Notes under the pieces: generated by a model
Told to the model about the DNA's origin: nothing
The model's database searches: none
What the model saw: only the letters and a program-made list of their open reading frames with translations
Made by a program: the position numbers and the translations under genes
Source: Natrinema salinisoli
Lineage (GTDB): Archaea; Halobacteriota; Halobacteria; Halobacteriales; Natrialbaceae
Direction of reading: 5' to 3'
Assembly: GCF_020405205.1 (NCBI RefSeq)
Contig: NZ_CP084469.1
Location: forward strand, 2,604,001-2,668,000
DNA length: 64,000 bases
In this document: piece by piece, positions 8,969-16,640 of the stretch
Numbering within the stretch: the stretch's first letter is position 1
Layout: every line of letters begins with the position of its first letter

Positions 8969-10033
8969 TCACCGCTCGAGGGAGAGGACGAGCGCGTCGC
9001 CGTCCCGATCGAACTCGGTGCCGAACGGTTCGGACAACTCGCGCATTCGATCGCGGGACCACGCCGCCGCGTCCTGGCTCGCCTCGGCCACTGCACAGTC
9101 GTCGATCTCGGTCGGATGCAATCGGAGTTCGGTCGGGCGGCCCTCGGGCGTCACGGTGAGGACGAACAGGAAGCTCCGGTCGTTCCGTAACTCCCGATCG
9201 ACCCGGTAGTCGTCGACGAAGTCGCCCGCGTCGTAGACGATCGGACTCCCCTCGTGGACCTCGATGCCCTGAAAGACGTGGGCGCTGTGGCCGTGAACGA
9301 CGTCGACGCCCTCCTCGACCAGCCAGCGGGCGAACGCCCGGAACGACTCGGGAGGCTCCGTGACCATGTTCGGCCCCCAGTGCAGCGAGGCGACCAGCAG
9401 GTCCGGATCCGTCTCGCGTGCGCGCCCGAGCGCGTCACCCACGAGTCGTCTCGTCTCGGAGTCGTCGACGTCGTCGGCGGACCGCGTCCGACTGCGCGAG
9501 TCGCGTCGCGACTCGTCGATTTCGATCCGGGCCGTTCCCGGCGACTCCTCGTCGGCGGCGTACTCCGGCGTGTTGTCGGTGAACGAGACGACCGCCACGT
9601 CGAGTCCGTCGTGGCCGTCCGCGCCGGAGCCGTCGATCGTCCGAACCGCCGGCTCGAGCGCCTCGTCGATCGTCTCACCGGCACCCGCGTGGGCGATTTC
9701 GGCTTCCTCGAGCGCATCGATCGTGTCCCGTAGCGCTCCCTCCTCGTAGTCGAGGACGTGGTTGTTCGCCAGCGCACAGACGTCGACGCCGGCCGCCTCG
9801 AGTGCCGGGATCGCCCAGTCCGGGTCGGCCCGGAAATGAAACGGACGGTGGGTGCGCTGCCACTCTCGCCCGCGGGGCGAGAGCACGCACTCGAGGTTGA
9901 TCACCAGTCCGTCCAGGCCCCGTAACCGCTCGCGAACGGTCCCCCAGACGGCGTCGTCCGACCGACGTCGCTGGCTATCGTCGACGAGTCGTCCGAGCAT
10001 CACGTCGCCCGTGAAGCCGATTCGAACGGACAT
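8969..10033 (-). CDS. CapA family (PGA_cap) metallophosphoesterase-like protein
   Basis: A 354-residue protein of the CapA/PgsA poly-gamma-glutamate capsule family. Motifs in order are TGDVMLGR (8-15), NLECVLSPRG, ALANNHVLDYE, SLHWGPN and HGHSAHVFQ, all typical of the metallophosphoesterase-like fold. There is no signal peptide, so it is probably cytoplasmic, unlike anchored bacterial CapA. The family is linked to poly-gamma-glutamate synthesis, but no capB/capC genes are visible here and the actual substrate is unknown. It is followed upstream (plus-strand side) by a strong palindrome. Confidence 0.9.
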   Translation of the reverse strand: MSVRIGFTGDVMLGRLVDDSQRRRSDDAVWGTVRERLRGLDGLVINLECVLSPRGREWQRTHRPFHFRADPDWAIPALEAAGVDVCALANNHVLDYEEGALRDTIDALEEAEIAHAGAGETIDEALEPAVRTIDGSGADGHDGLDVAVVSFTDNTPEYAADEESPGTARIEIDESRRDSRSRTRSADDVDDSETRRLVGDALGRARETDPDLLVASLHWGPNMVTEPPESFRAFARWLVEEGVDVVHGHSAHVFQGIEVHEGSPIVYDAGDFVDDYRVDRELRNDRSFLFVLTVTPEGRPTELRLHPTEIDDCAVAEASQDAAAWSRDRMRELSEPFGTEFDRDGDALVLSLER

Positions 10034-10080
10034 ATCGAACGTTCACCGTGCACGGTCAAAATCCCGGGCCACCTGCCCTG

Positions 10081-10160
10081 GTAGGACTGAAGCCGTGCGG
10101 TGCTGGGTGGGACTGAAAGGGGCGCGCTGAGCGGTCGCGACCGCTCAGCGCGGGGCTTTC
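10081..10160 (+). repeat. Two GGACTGAA repeats and a 30-bp perfect palindrome able to form a long hairpin
   Basis: Positions 10123-10152 are a perfect 30-bp palindrome. It is flanked by GAAAG (10115-10119) and CTTTC (10156-10160), which extend the hairpin across a symmetrical internal loop. Just before it, GTAGGACTGAAG (10081-10092) and GTGGGACTGAAAG (10107-10119) form a degenerate direct repeat. The structure lies between the divergent CapA-like gene and moaE. It could be a structured RNA, a regulator-binding site or a terminator; there is no T-tract to favour the last. The GGGACTGAAAG core resembles the 3' end of haloarchaeal CRISPR repeats, but nothing else is CRISPR-like. Confidence 0.7.
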
Positions 10161-10200
10161 GGGCGACAGCTACAAAGTCCGACCCGACCTTACGTCGACT

Positions 10201-11040
10201 ATGCACGTACTCGGTGTTCGGGAAGAGGGGGCCGACGACGACGCGCTCGAGGACGTCGTCGATCGAGTCGTCGATCGGCTCGCCGAACGGGGGCGCGTCG
10301 GGGTCGTCAGGTACGACGCGACGATCGCGGACGGGACGCACGCACGCGAGTCGACGACGCTCGGCGGCGACGTCACGTACGAACTGGGCGTGGACGGCGA
10401 CTGGACCGCCTCGGGGACGGGGATGTCCGTCGACGACGCGCTCGATAGTCTGGCGACCGACTGCGAGTACGCAGTCGTCGTGGGCGTTCCGATGCTTCAG
10501 TATCCCTCGATCGCCGTGGGCTCGGCCGCTGCGACCGAGCGGGACGGCGACGAGACGGTTCTCGCCGCCGTCCGCGGACCCGGCGATCTCGAGCTCGACG
10601 ATCTCGTGACGGCCCTCGAGTCGACCGAACCCCACGAGAGCCTCGAGTCGCTGGTCGCTCGCGTCAAACGATCGCCGCGAGCCGATCGGGCGGGCGCGAT
10701 CGCGACGTTTACCGGGCGAGTCCGCGCCAAAGACAGCGCGGACGACGAACGCACCCAGTACCTCGAGTTCGAGAAGTACGAGGGCGTCGCCGACGAGCGG
10801 ATGGCGGCACTGGAAGCCGATCTCGAGGCACGAGACGGAATTTTCGACGTCGAACTCTACCATCGAACGGGGATCGTCGAGGACGGCGAGGACATCGTCT
10901 TCGTCGTCGTGCTCGCAGGCCATCGAGAAGAGGCGTTTCGGACCGTCGAGGACGGAATCAACCGGCTGAAAGACGAGGTTCCGCTGTTCAAAAAGGAAGT
11001 AACGATCGAGGACGAATTCTGGGTCCACGAACGATCCTGA
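10201..11040 (+). CDS. moaE: MoaE molybdopterin synthase large subunit fused to a MobB-like N-terminal domain
   Basis: A 279-residue protein. The C-terminal half (about 145-275) is MoaE: RAGAIATFTGRVR, the middle LEFEKYEG, RTGIVEDGED and the final NRLKDEVPLFKKEV with the conserved lysines. It transfers sulfur from the MoaD-like SAMP1 to precursor Z in molybdenum cofactor synthesis. The N-terminal half looks like MobB, but the P-loop is missing: the segment after MHVLGV is EEGADDDA rather than a GxxxxGKT loop. In Haloferax MoaE is also a known sampylation target. The window encodes the matching E1 enzyme UbaA at 24283-25119. Confidence 0.92.
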   Translation: MHVLGVREEGADDDALEDVVDRVVDRLAERGRVGVVRYDATIADGTHARESTTLGGDVTYELGVDGDWTASGTGMSVDDALDSLATDCEYAVVVGVPMLQYPSIAVGSAAATERDGDETVLAAVRGPGDLELDDLVTALESTEPHESLESLVARVKRSPRADRAGAIATFTGRVRAKDSADDERTQYLEFEKYEGVADERMAALEADLEARDGIFDVELYHRTGIVEDGEDIVFVVVLAGHREEAFRTVEDGINRLKDEVPLFKKEVTIEDEFWVHERS

Positions 11041-11290
11041 GCGTTCCGTTCGTTCAATGACCTCGCTGAAATAGCGTACCGGTCTGGAAAGATGAGATTA
11101 TATTCGAGATCAATATTGAAACGGAGATAATACGTTAGCAGCTGTTTTAAAATATCTCGGCGGTTCTGAAGTCACCGTTAATGGTTTTATAATCGAGAGT
11201 AAAACGTCTATTACCGTCCGGATCGCTGAAGACAATCGAAATGCGGCTAACCATCCTCCGTTTATAACAGATATCCCCAACAATGGGCAG
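11041..11290. other. AT-rich intergenic region with two TATA-like boxes
   Basis: This 250-nt region is far richer in A/T than its surroundings. It contains TTTTATAATCG at 11185-11195 and TTTATAAC at 11261-11268. The second is at the correct distance (about 27 nt) for a leaderless start at 11291. The first could start an additional transcript near 11215, but no open frame of convincing composition follows it. No tRNA or rRNA is visible. Confidence 0.6.
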
Positions 11291-11536
11291 ATGTCGATGA
11301 GCACGACAGCCCAAACCTCCACGGAAAGCAAGGAAATCCGCCTGAAACGCTACCTGCGCGAACGTGCCGAAGACGGTGAGCTGTACTTCAAAGGTAAGTT
11401 CATCGCCGACGACGTCGGAATGTCTCCCAAAGAGATCGGCGCGCTGATGGCCAAGCTCTCGGACTCGGTCAGCGACCTCGAGATCGAGAAGTGGTCGTAC
11501 ACGAGCGCGACCACGTGGCGCGTCGCCCCCGCCTGA
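11291..11536 (+). CDS. Small conserved helix-turn-helix-like protein (DUF7123 type)
   Basis: An 81-residue conserved haloarchaeal protein, recalled as DUF7123. After a polar Ser/Thr N-terminus, the segments KRYLRERAEDGELYFKGKF and IADDVGMSPKEIGALMAKLSD look like a winged-helix DNA-binding fold, followed by IEKWSYTSATTWRV as the wing. It may act as a small transcription factor, but no target is known to me. A TATA-like box at 11261-11268 supports the start at 11291; an ATG two codons later (11297) is possible. The AT-rich region in front may carry its regulatory sites. Confidence 0.85.
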   Translation: MSMSTTAQTSTESKEIRLKRYLRERAEDGELYFKGKFIADDVGMSPKEIGALMAKLSDSVSDLEIEKWSYTSATTWRVAPA

Positions 11537-11693
11537 CCTCCCTGCGAGTACGAACTCGAGCCGCCCCGACGAGTATCCCCGCTTTCGCTCCCGTGCCGGC
11601 GGTACCGACGCCGGCACGATCCACTCTGAGACGTCCCAGCGCTGACGCCCCCGTTCGGTCCCGAGAAACGGTCGGCCCTGCCGACGACAGTCG

Positions 11694-11700
11694 TTTTATA
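11694..11700 (+). promoter_or_regulatory. TATA-like box of the second site-2 protease
   Basis: TTTTATA lies 22-28 nt before the ATG at 11722. This decides the start, because the reading frame stays open for 231 nt further upstream but that part has no promoter and an atypical, basic composition. Confidence 0.55.
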
Positions 11701-11721
11701 CCGTGCGATCATGAATCACTG

Positions 11722-12885
11722 ATGATGGACGATGTCGATCGGTCCGGGTTCGGCGCGGCGGGACGCGGCGGACGCTCGCTCGAGGACGGGCCGCCGATCG
11801 ATCGTATCGAGTCGGTGTTTTCGATCTACGAGGTTCACCGGGAGGACGACCGACTGGTGTACTACGGTGACCCGCTCACAAACCCTAACCGGGTGATGGA
11901 AGAGCTCTGGCCCGAGTTCCGTGCTCACGGGTACGACGCGAACCTCGAGACGCGACACGGCGAGTACGTCCTCGTCGCCGAGCCGACGACCGTCGGCGTC
12001 GACGGGATTCCGTGGACGAACCTCGTACTCTTGTTCGCGACGGTGTGTTCGACGCTCTTTGCCGGCGCGATGTGGTACCAGATCGATCCGTTCACCGACC
12101 CGGCGGCGATCTGGCGGGCCTGGCCGTTCACCGTCGCGATCCTCGGGGTGCTCGGCGTCCACGAGATGGGCCACTACGTGATGAGTCGATATCATCAGGT
12201 CGACGCCTCGCTTCCCTACTTCATTCCGGTCCCGACGCTCATCGGGACGATGGGTGCGGTCATCAAGATGAAAGGCCGGATGCCCGACCGCAAGGCGCTG
12301 TTCGATATCGGCGTCGCCGGGCCGCTGGCCGGCCTCGTCGCGACCGTCGTCGTGACCGTGATCGGGCTCCACCTCCCGCCCGTAACCGTCTCACAGGCGG
12401 TCGTCCAGGATCCGAACGCCATACGGATCGAACTGGGGTATCCACCGCTGCTCGAGTTGCTGGCGGCCGGGTTCGATCGGCCGCTGTACCGGAACGATCC
12501 CGCGACGAGCGTGAATCCGGTCGTCGTCGGCGCGTGGGTCGGAATGTTCGTTACCTTCCTCAACCTGATTCCGGTCGGCCAACTCGACGGCGGCCACATC
12601 CTCCGGGCGATGGTCGGTGACTTCCAGGAGACGATCGCGGCGCTCGTGCCGGGCGCGCTGTTTGCGCTCGCCGGCTATCTCTACTATTTCCAGGAGTACA
12701 ACCTGAACACGGTCGGCGTCTGGGTCATCTGGGGGTTTTTGACGACGCTGTTCGCGTCGATGGGGCCCGCAACGCCGGTGCGAGACGACCGACTGGATCT
12801 CGGACGGTCCGTTCTGGGAGCCGTCACGTTCGGCCTGGGATTGCTCTGTTTCATGCCGATTCCAGTTGTGGTCACCGGCCCGTAG
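11722..12885 (+). CDS. Site-2 protease family (M50) membrane metalloprotease
   Basis: A 387-residue multipass membrane protein. A cytoplasmic N-terminal part of about 95 residues precedes the first membrane segment (about 96-118). The zinc motif is HEMGH, followed by PYFIPVPTLIGTMGAVIKM, a conserved surface of this subfamily, and the third-ligand region NLIPVGQLDGGH. There is no evident PDZ domain. Similar proteins occur in plants (EGY type), cyanobacteria and haloarchaea. The substrate is unknown; it is distinct from the PDZ-containing homologue at 4538-6379. The start is set by the TATA-like box at 11694-11700. Confidence 0.92.
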   Translation: MMDDVDRSGFGAAGRGGRSLEDGPPIDRIESVFSIYEVHREDDRLVYYGDPLTNPNRVMEELWPEFRAHGYDANLETRHGEYVLVAEPTTVGVDGIPWTNLVLLFATVCSTLFAGAMWYQIDPFTDPAAIWRAWPFTVAILGVLGVHEMGHYVMSRYHQVDASLPYFIPVPTLIGTMGAVIKMKGRMPDRKALFDIGVAGPLAGLVATVVVTVIGLHLPPVTVSQAVVQDPNAIRIELGYPPLLELLAAGFDRPLYRNDPATSVNPVVVGAWVGMFVTFLNLIPVGQLDGGHILRAMVGDFQETIAALVPGALFALAGYLYYFQEYNLNTVGVWVIWGFLTTLFASMGPATPVRDDRLDLGRSVLGAVTFGLGLLCFMPIPVVVTGP

Positions 12886-12914
12886 TGTAGTCTCCGTGCG
12901 TATCCGGACCGCAG

Positions 12915-13796
12915 TCAGTCACCGTGCGTGTAGCCCTGGTCCGCGAGCGGCTCGCCGTCCATCGTGATTCCGTCCGCGCTCTCCCGAACCGATCCGATCA
13001 CCGATAGGGACACGTCGGTCGCCTCTCGGAGCGCCGGCACCGCCGCTTCCGGAAGCGTCGCGACGAGTTCGAAGTCCTCGCCGAAGGTCGTCGCCGACTC
13101 GAGCGTGTCGTCGTCGCCATCGCTGACGTCGCGGAGGCTGTCGTCGATCGGAATCCGCTCCGACTCGATCGCGAACCCGCAATCGCTGGCCTCGGCGAGC
13201 TGGTGGAGCGAGCGGGCCAGTCCGTCGCTGGAGTCCATCATCGCGCTCGCGCGGGCGGCGAGCGCCCGACCGGCGCTGATCCGCGGTTCGAACTGGAAGA
13301 GATCGTTCGCGCGGTCGACGTTCCCGCGCTCGAACAGGCGGAGTGCAGCAGCGCTCCGTCCGAGCGTCCCGGTAACGCAGACGACATCACCGGGACGGGC
13401 CCCGCTCCGGAGAACGGGGTCGTCGGTCCGACCGATCGCGGTCGTCGACACGGTGAACTCGTCGTGGCCGTCCAGATCGCCGCCGACGTACTCGGCGTCG
13501 ACGCGATCACAGACGTCGCGTGCGCCGCGAACGAACGCGAGCAGTTCGTCGCGGTCGAAGGTCGGTGCGGCGTAGGCGGCGACTGCGGCCGTCGCCGGGG
13601 CCCCCATCGCGGCCACGTCCGAGAGGGACGCACCGACGGCGCGCCAGCCGGCCGTGTACCGGGTCGTGCCGTCCGGAAAGTCAGTCCGTTCGTGGAGCAT
13701 GTCCGTCGTGACGACGAGTCCGTCGACGACGGCTGCATCGTCGCCGGCCCCCTCGAGTTCGTCCGAGAGGAGTCCCAGGGCCGCGCGTTCGTCCAT
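12915..13796 (-). CDS. thiL: Thiamine-monophosphate kinase
   Basis: A 293-residue ThiL. Characteristic segments are GDDAAVVDGLVVTTDMLHE near the N-terminus, GASLSDVAAMGA, YVGGDLDGHDEFTVSTTAIG and MDSSDGLARSLHQLAEAS. It makes thiamine diphosphate from the monophosphate using ATP. It is slightly shorter than bacterial ThiL. The start at 13796 (MDERAALGLL) was chosen because an upstream in-frame ATG at 13895 adds an Arg-rich stretch that overlaps the rps19e promoter. It is divergent from rps19e, with 98 nt between the starts. Confidence 0.93.
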   Translation of the reverse strand: MDERAALGLLSDELEGAGDDAAVVDGLVVTTDMLHERTDFPDGTTRYTAGWRAVGASLSDVAAMGAPATAAVAAYAAPTFDRDELLAFVRGARDVCDRVDAEYVGGDLDGHDEFTVSTTAIGRTDDPVLRSGARPGDVVCVTGTLGRSAAALRLFERGNVDRANDLFQFEPRISAGRALAARASAMMDSSDGLARSLHQLAEASDCGFAIESERIPIDDSLRDVSDGDDDTLESATTFGEDFELVATLPEAAVPALREATDVSLSVIGSVRESADGITMDGEPLADQGYTHGD

Positions 13797-13863
13797 ACAC
13801 CCCGTTTCGACTCGAGGGCGAAAAACGGTCCGGGCCGCTCCCGGAGCGGGGAGATACGATGGT

Positions 13864-13870
13864 CTTAAAT
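13864..13870 (+). promoter_or_regulatory. TATA-like box of rps19e
   Basis: CTTAAAT lies 25-31 nt before the ATG at 13895 and indicates a leaderless mRNA. It supports starting at 13895 rather than at the in-frame ATG at 13859, which lies upstream of the box. Confidence 0.55.
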
Positions 13871-13894
13871 GCCGCCGACGGGAATCACACGCCA

Positions 13895-14350
13895 ATGGCT
13901 ACGATGTACGACGTTCCGGCGGACGACCTCATCGAGGCGCTCGCCGACGATCTCGCGGATCGACTCGAGGAACCGGAGTGGGGCAAGTTCGCCAAGAGCG
14001 GTGTCGACAAGGAACTGCCGCCAGAACAGGAGGACTTCTGGGCCACTCGCGCCGCGAGTCTCCTGCGCAAGGTCGCCGACCGCGGCCCCGTCGGCGTCGA
14101 ACGACTTTCGACCGAGTACGGCGGTGCGAAGGGCGGCTCCAACCGCTACCGAGTCGCACCCGACAAGCGCGTCGACGGCTCGAAGAACCTGATCCGAACG
14201 ATCCTCCAGCAGCTCGAGGAAGAGGATCTCGTCGAGACCGCCGAGGGCGAGGGTCGCCGGATCACCGCCGACGGACGAAGCCTCCTCGACGAGACTGCAG
14301 GCGACGTCCTCGAAGAACTCGACCGTCCGGAACTCGAGCGCTACGCGTAA
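13895..14350 (+). CDS. rps19e: 30S ribosomal protein S19e
   Basis: A 151-residue archaeal/eukaryotic-type ribosomal protein S19e with no bacterial counterpart. The N-terminus MATMYDVPADDLIEALADDLADRL and the segments WATRAASLLRKV, LSTEYGGAKGGSNRYRVAPDK and IRTILQQLEEEDLVE are strongly conserved; the last part forms the winged-helix fold. It is a small-subunit protein involved in late 40S/30S assembly. It starts the rps19e-PDCD5-PP-loop gene string. Confidence 0.97.
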   Translation: MATMYDVPADDLIEALADDLADRLEEPEWGKFAKSGVDKELPPEQEDFWATRAASLLRKVADRGPVGVERLSTEYGGAKGGSNRYRVAPDKRVDGSKNLIRTILQQLEEEDLVETAEGEGRRITADGRSLLDETAGDVLEELDRPELERYA

Positions 14351-14447
14351 GTACGGAACTCGTTTTCGCGTCGGTTTCACCGCTCAGAGCCATCGCTACC
14401 GTCGTCCGTAATCATTTTCCCGCCAGCCGGACAAGTGGGAGGTAACG

Positions 14448-14795
14448 ATGAGTGGTTCACCGGACGACGAAAAACTCGAGGAGCTCCGACAGAAAAAAAT
14501 GGAACAGCTACAGGACCGCGCCGAGTCCCAGGGCGAGGGCGGGCAGGAAGCGGCCCAGCAGCAGGCCGAGGCCCAGAAGAAGGCCGTCCTCCGCCAGCAC
14601 CTGACCGACGAGGCTCGCAAGCGGCTCAACACCGTCAAGATGAGCAAGCCCCAGTTCGGCGAGCAGGTCGAGCGACAGGTCGTCAGTCTCGCCCGGAGCG
14701 GCCGCATTCAGGGGAAGATCGACGACGACAAGATGAAACAGCTCCTCAAGGAGCTGAAACCCGATTCGCAGAGCTTCGACATTCAGCGCCGGTGA
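14448..14795 (+). CDS. PDCD5-related DNA-binding protein
   Basis: A 115-residue homologue of eukaryotic PDCD5/TFAR19 and archaeal MTH1615. It is mostly charged and helical: a Gln/Glu/Lys-rich N-terminal half and the conserved core [44 protein letters not shown]. Archaeal members are described as DNA-binding; some work links them to chaperone or ribosome functions. The gene pairing with rps19e is conserved in archaea. Its TGA overlaps the ATG of the next gene by one base (TGATG), so those two are translationally coupled. Confidence 0.93.
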   Translation: MSGSPDDEKLEELRQKKMEQLQDRAESQGEGGQEAAQQQAEAQKKAVLRQHLTDEARKRLNTVKMSKPQFGEQVERQVVSLARSGRIQGKIDDDKMKQLLKELKPDSQSFDIQRR

Positions 14796-15385
14796 TGGAG
14801 CTCGGACTGCTCTACAGCGGCGGCAAGGACTCGACGCTCGCCGCGCTCTTGCTCGAGGACTTTTACGACGTGACGCTACTGACGGCTCACTTCGGCGTCA
14901 GTGACGATTGGAAGCACGCCCGAAAGACGGCCGACGCCGCCGGCTTCGATTTCGAACGGCTCGAGTGCGACCCAGACGTCGCCCGCGAGGCCGCCGACCG
15001 GATTCGCGAGGACGGCTTTCCGCGCAACGGCATTCAACTGGTCCACACGCACGCGCTGGAACAGCTCGCGGACCGAGCGTTCGACGCGATCGCCGACGGG
15101 ACGCGCCGCGACGACCGCGTCCCGACCGTCTCGCGGGCGCAGGCCCAGAGCCTCGAGGATCGCCACGACGTCGACTACATCGCGCCGCTGTCGGGCTTCG
15201 GCCGATCGGCCGTCGATCGGCTCGTCGAGGCGCGGTTGGACGTGACCGTCGGGCCGAGCGAGGAGATCGACCGGGCCGATTACGAGGCTGAGCTCCGGTC
15301 GATTATCGCCGCCGAAGACGGTCCCGAGGCGATCGAGGAGTGTTTCCCCGATCACCACCAGACGTACGTGACGGACGTCCGATGA
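14795..15385 (+). CDS. PP-loop (adenine nucleotide alpha hydrolase) ATPase
   Basis: A 196-residue HUP/PP-loop protein. The pyrophosphatase loop LYSGGKDSTLAALLL is at residues 5-20, with the ATP-binding fold following. Related families include diphthine-ammonia ligase and tRNA thiolation enzymes. It lacks the zinc-binding Cys pairs typical of the tRNA thiouridine enzymes and is shorter than Dph6, so the substrate is unclear. A conserved YIAPLSGFGRSAVDRLVEA segment probably shapes the substrate pocket. The ATG at 14795 overlaps the stop of the PDCD5 gene. Confidence 0.85.
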   Translation: MELGLLYSGGKDSTLAALLLEDFYDVTLLTAHFGVSDDWKHARKTADAAGFDFERLECDPDVAREAADRIREDGFPRNGIQLVHTHALEQLADRAFDAIADGTRRDDRVPTVSRAQAQSLEDRHDVDYIAPLSGFGRSAVDRLVEARLDVTVGPSEEIDRADYEAELRSIIAAEDGPEAIEECFPDHHQTYVTDVR

Positions 15386-15424
15386 GGGGCGCCCGGGGCG
15401 AACAGCAGCTGGCCGACCCCGCGT

Positions 15425-16474
15425 TCAGCCGCCGCTAGTGAATTCGAACCGGGCTCCGCCCTCCTCGCTCTCGACGATCGTGACCTGCCAGCCGTGGGCG
15501 TCGGCGATGGCGCGAACGATCGCGAGGCCGAGCCCCGAGCCTTCTTCGGACGTCGAGTACCCCTGCTCGAGGACTTCGTCCCGCTCGTCTTCGGGGATCC
15601 CGGGGCCGTCGTCCGCGACGAAGAAGCCGCCGTCACACGGCCCGACGCGGATGTGGACGTCCTCGCGGCCGTGTTCGACGGCGTTTCGGTAGAGATTCTC
15701 GAAGAGCTGTTTCGCTCGGAGCGGGTCGACCTGGAGCGTTCGGTTCCCGACCGTCTCGTAGGTGGCCTCGCCCGTCTCCGCGACGGTCCAGGCCTCGCTC
15801 GCGAGTTCGACCAGCGGTACGTCGTGTGGATCCTCGACCTGCGTTCCGCTGCGAGCCACCGACAACGTCTCCTCGATCAGTTCGTCCATCCGGGTCAGCG
15901 CCGCGTCGACCTCTTGCAAGTGTACCGGATCACCGCTCGTGAACGACGCCCGGAGTCGCCCCTGGGCGACGCTGAGCGGGTTCCGGAGATCGTGGCTGAC
16001 GACGCTCGCGAACTCCTCCAGACGTGCGCTCTGTCGCTCCGCCTCGCGAACGGCGGCCCGCTGTTGGATCTCGTAAATGCCGGCGACGGTGCCCGCTCCG
16101 ACGCCGACGGTGCCACCCATCAGAAGCAGGTACAGGGGCGCTCTCGCACCGGTGCCCTCGAGATACAGCACGTAGAGGTGGAGCGCCGTCACGACAAACG
16201 CCGCGAGAAAGCCGCCGAGCCCGTAGCCGAAGACGGTGAGCCGATCCCTCGGCGAAACGTCTCGAGCCACCAGCCACCGATCGGCGAAGACGACCGCCGT
16301 CGCGGCCAGCAGCGGGAAGACGCTCTCGAGCAGGGCTCGGGTCGAGACGTGCTCGAGTGCGAGTCGAATGCCGATGATCGCGGCGAGAAAGAGGCCGAGG
16401 GCCGAGAGCGGCGAGATCGGCAGTTGCTCGCCGACGTCCGCGACCCAATCGTCGTTGTCGGCTACGCGTTGCAC
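15425..16474 (-). CDS. Membrane sensor histidine kinase
   Basis: A 349-residue kinase. Four hydrophobic stretches (about 22-40, 48-66, 80-104, 112-133) form an N-terminal membrane sensor of unknown ligand. The dimerisation/phosphoacceptor domain has His161 in VVSHDLRNPL. The HATPase domain has the N-box ENLYRNAVEHG, G1 DDGPGIP and G2 GSGLGLAIV. No response regulator gene lies next to it, as is common in haloarchaea. It converges with the PP-loop gene, leaving 39 nt between the stops. Confidence 0.9.
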   Translation of the reverse strand: MQRVADNDDWVADVGEQLPISPLSALGLFLAAIIGIRLALEHVSTRALLESVFPLLAATAVVFADRWLVARDVSPRDRLTVFGYGLGGFLAAFVVTALHLYVLYLEGTGARAPLYLLLMGGTVGVGAGTVAGIYEIQQRAAVREAERQSARLEEFASVVSHDLRNPLSVAQGRLRASFTSGDPVHLQEVDAALTRMDELIEETLSVARSGTQVEDPHDVPLVELASEAWTVAETGEATYETVGNRTLQVDPLRAKQLFENLYRNAVEHGREDVHIRVGPCDGGFFVADDGPGIPEDERDEVLEQGYSTSEEGSGLGLAIVRAIADAHGWQVTIVESEEGGARFEFTSGG

Positions 16475-16640
16475 AGTCGAAGTCCGGGACAGATGCGTAT
16501 CAACTTACGGGACGGTCTCAGGACCAGGAATATCGAACTAACGAACGTGACTGCTGAACCAAACGTTCGGCAACCCCGAGCGGTCGCTCGGTCGCCTCCG
16601 AACGGAAGGATAGAAGTTCGGCGTCGCCGAACGAGTTTCC

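Noticed and set aside
10081-10119. Possible CRISPR repeats (GGACTGAA motifs)
   Set aside because: Only two degenerate copies with 26-nt spacing, no repeat-spacer periodicity and no cas genes nearby.
11110-11331. 73-codon frame on the minus strand in the AT-rich gap
   Set aside because: It overlaps the start of the small HTH gene, has no promoter of its own and no recognisable pattern.
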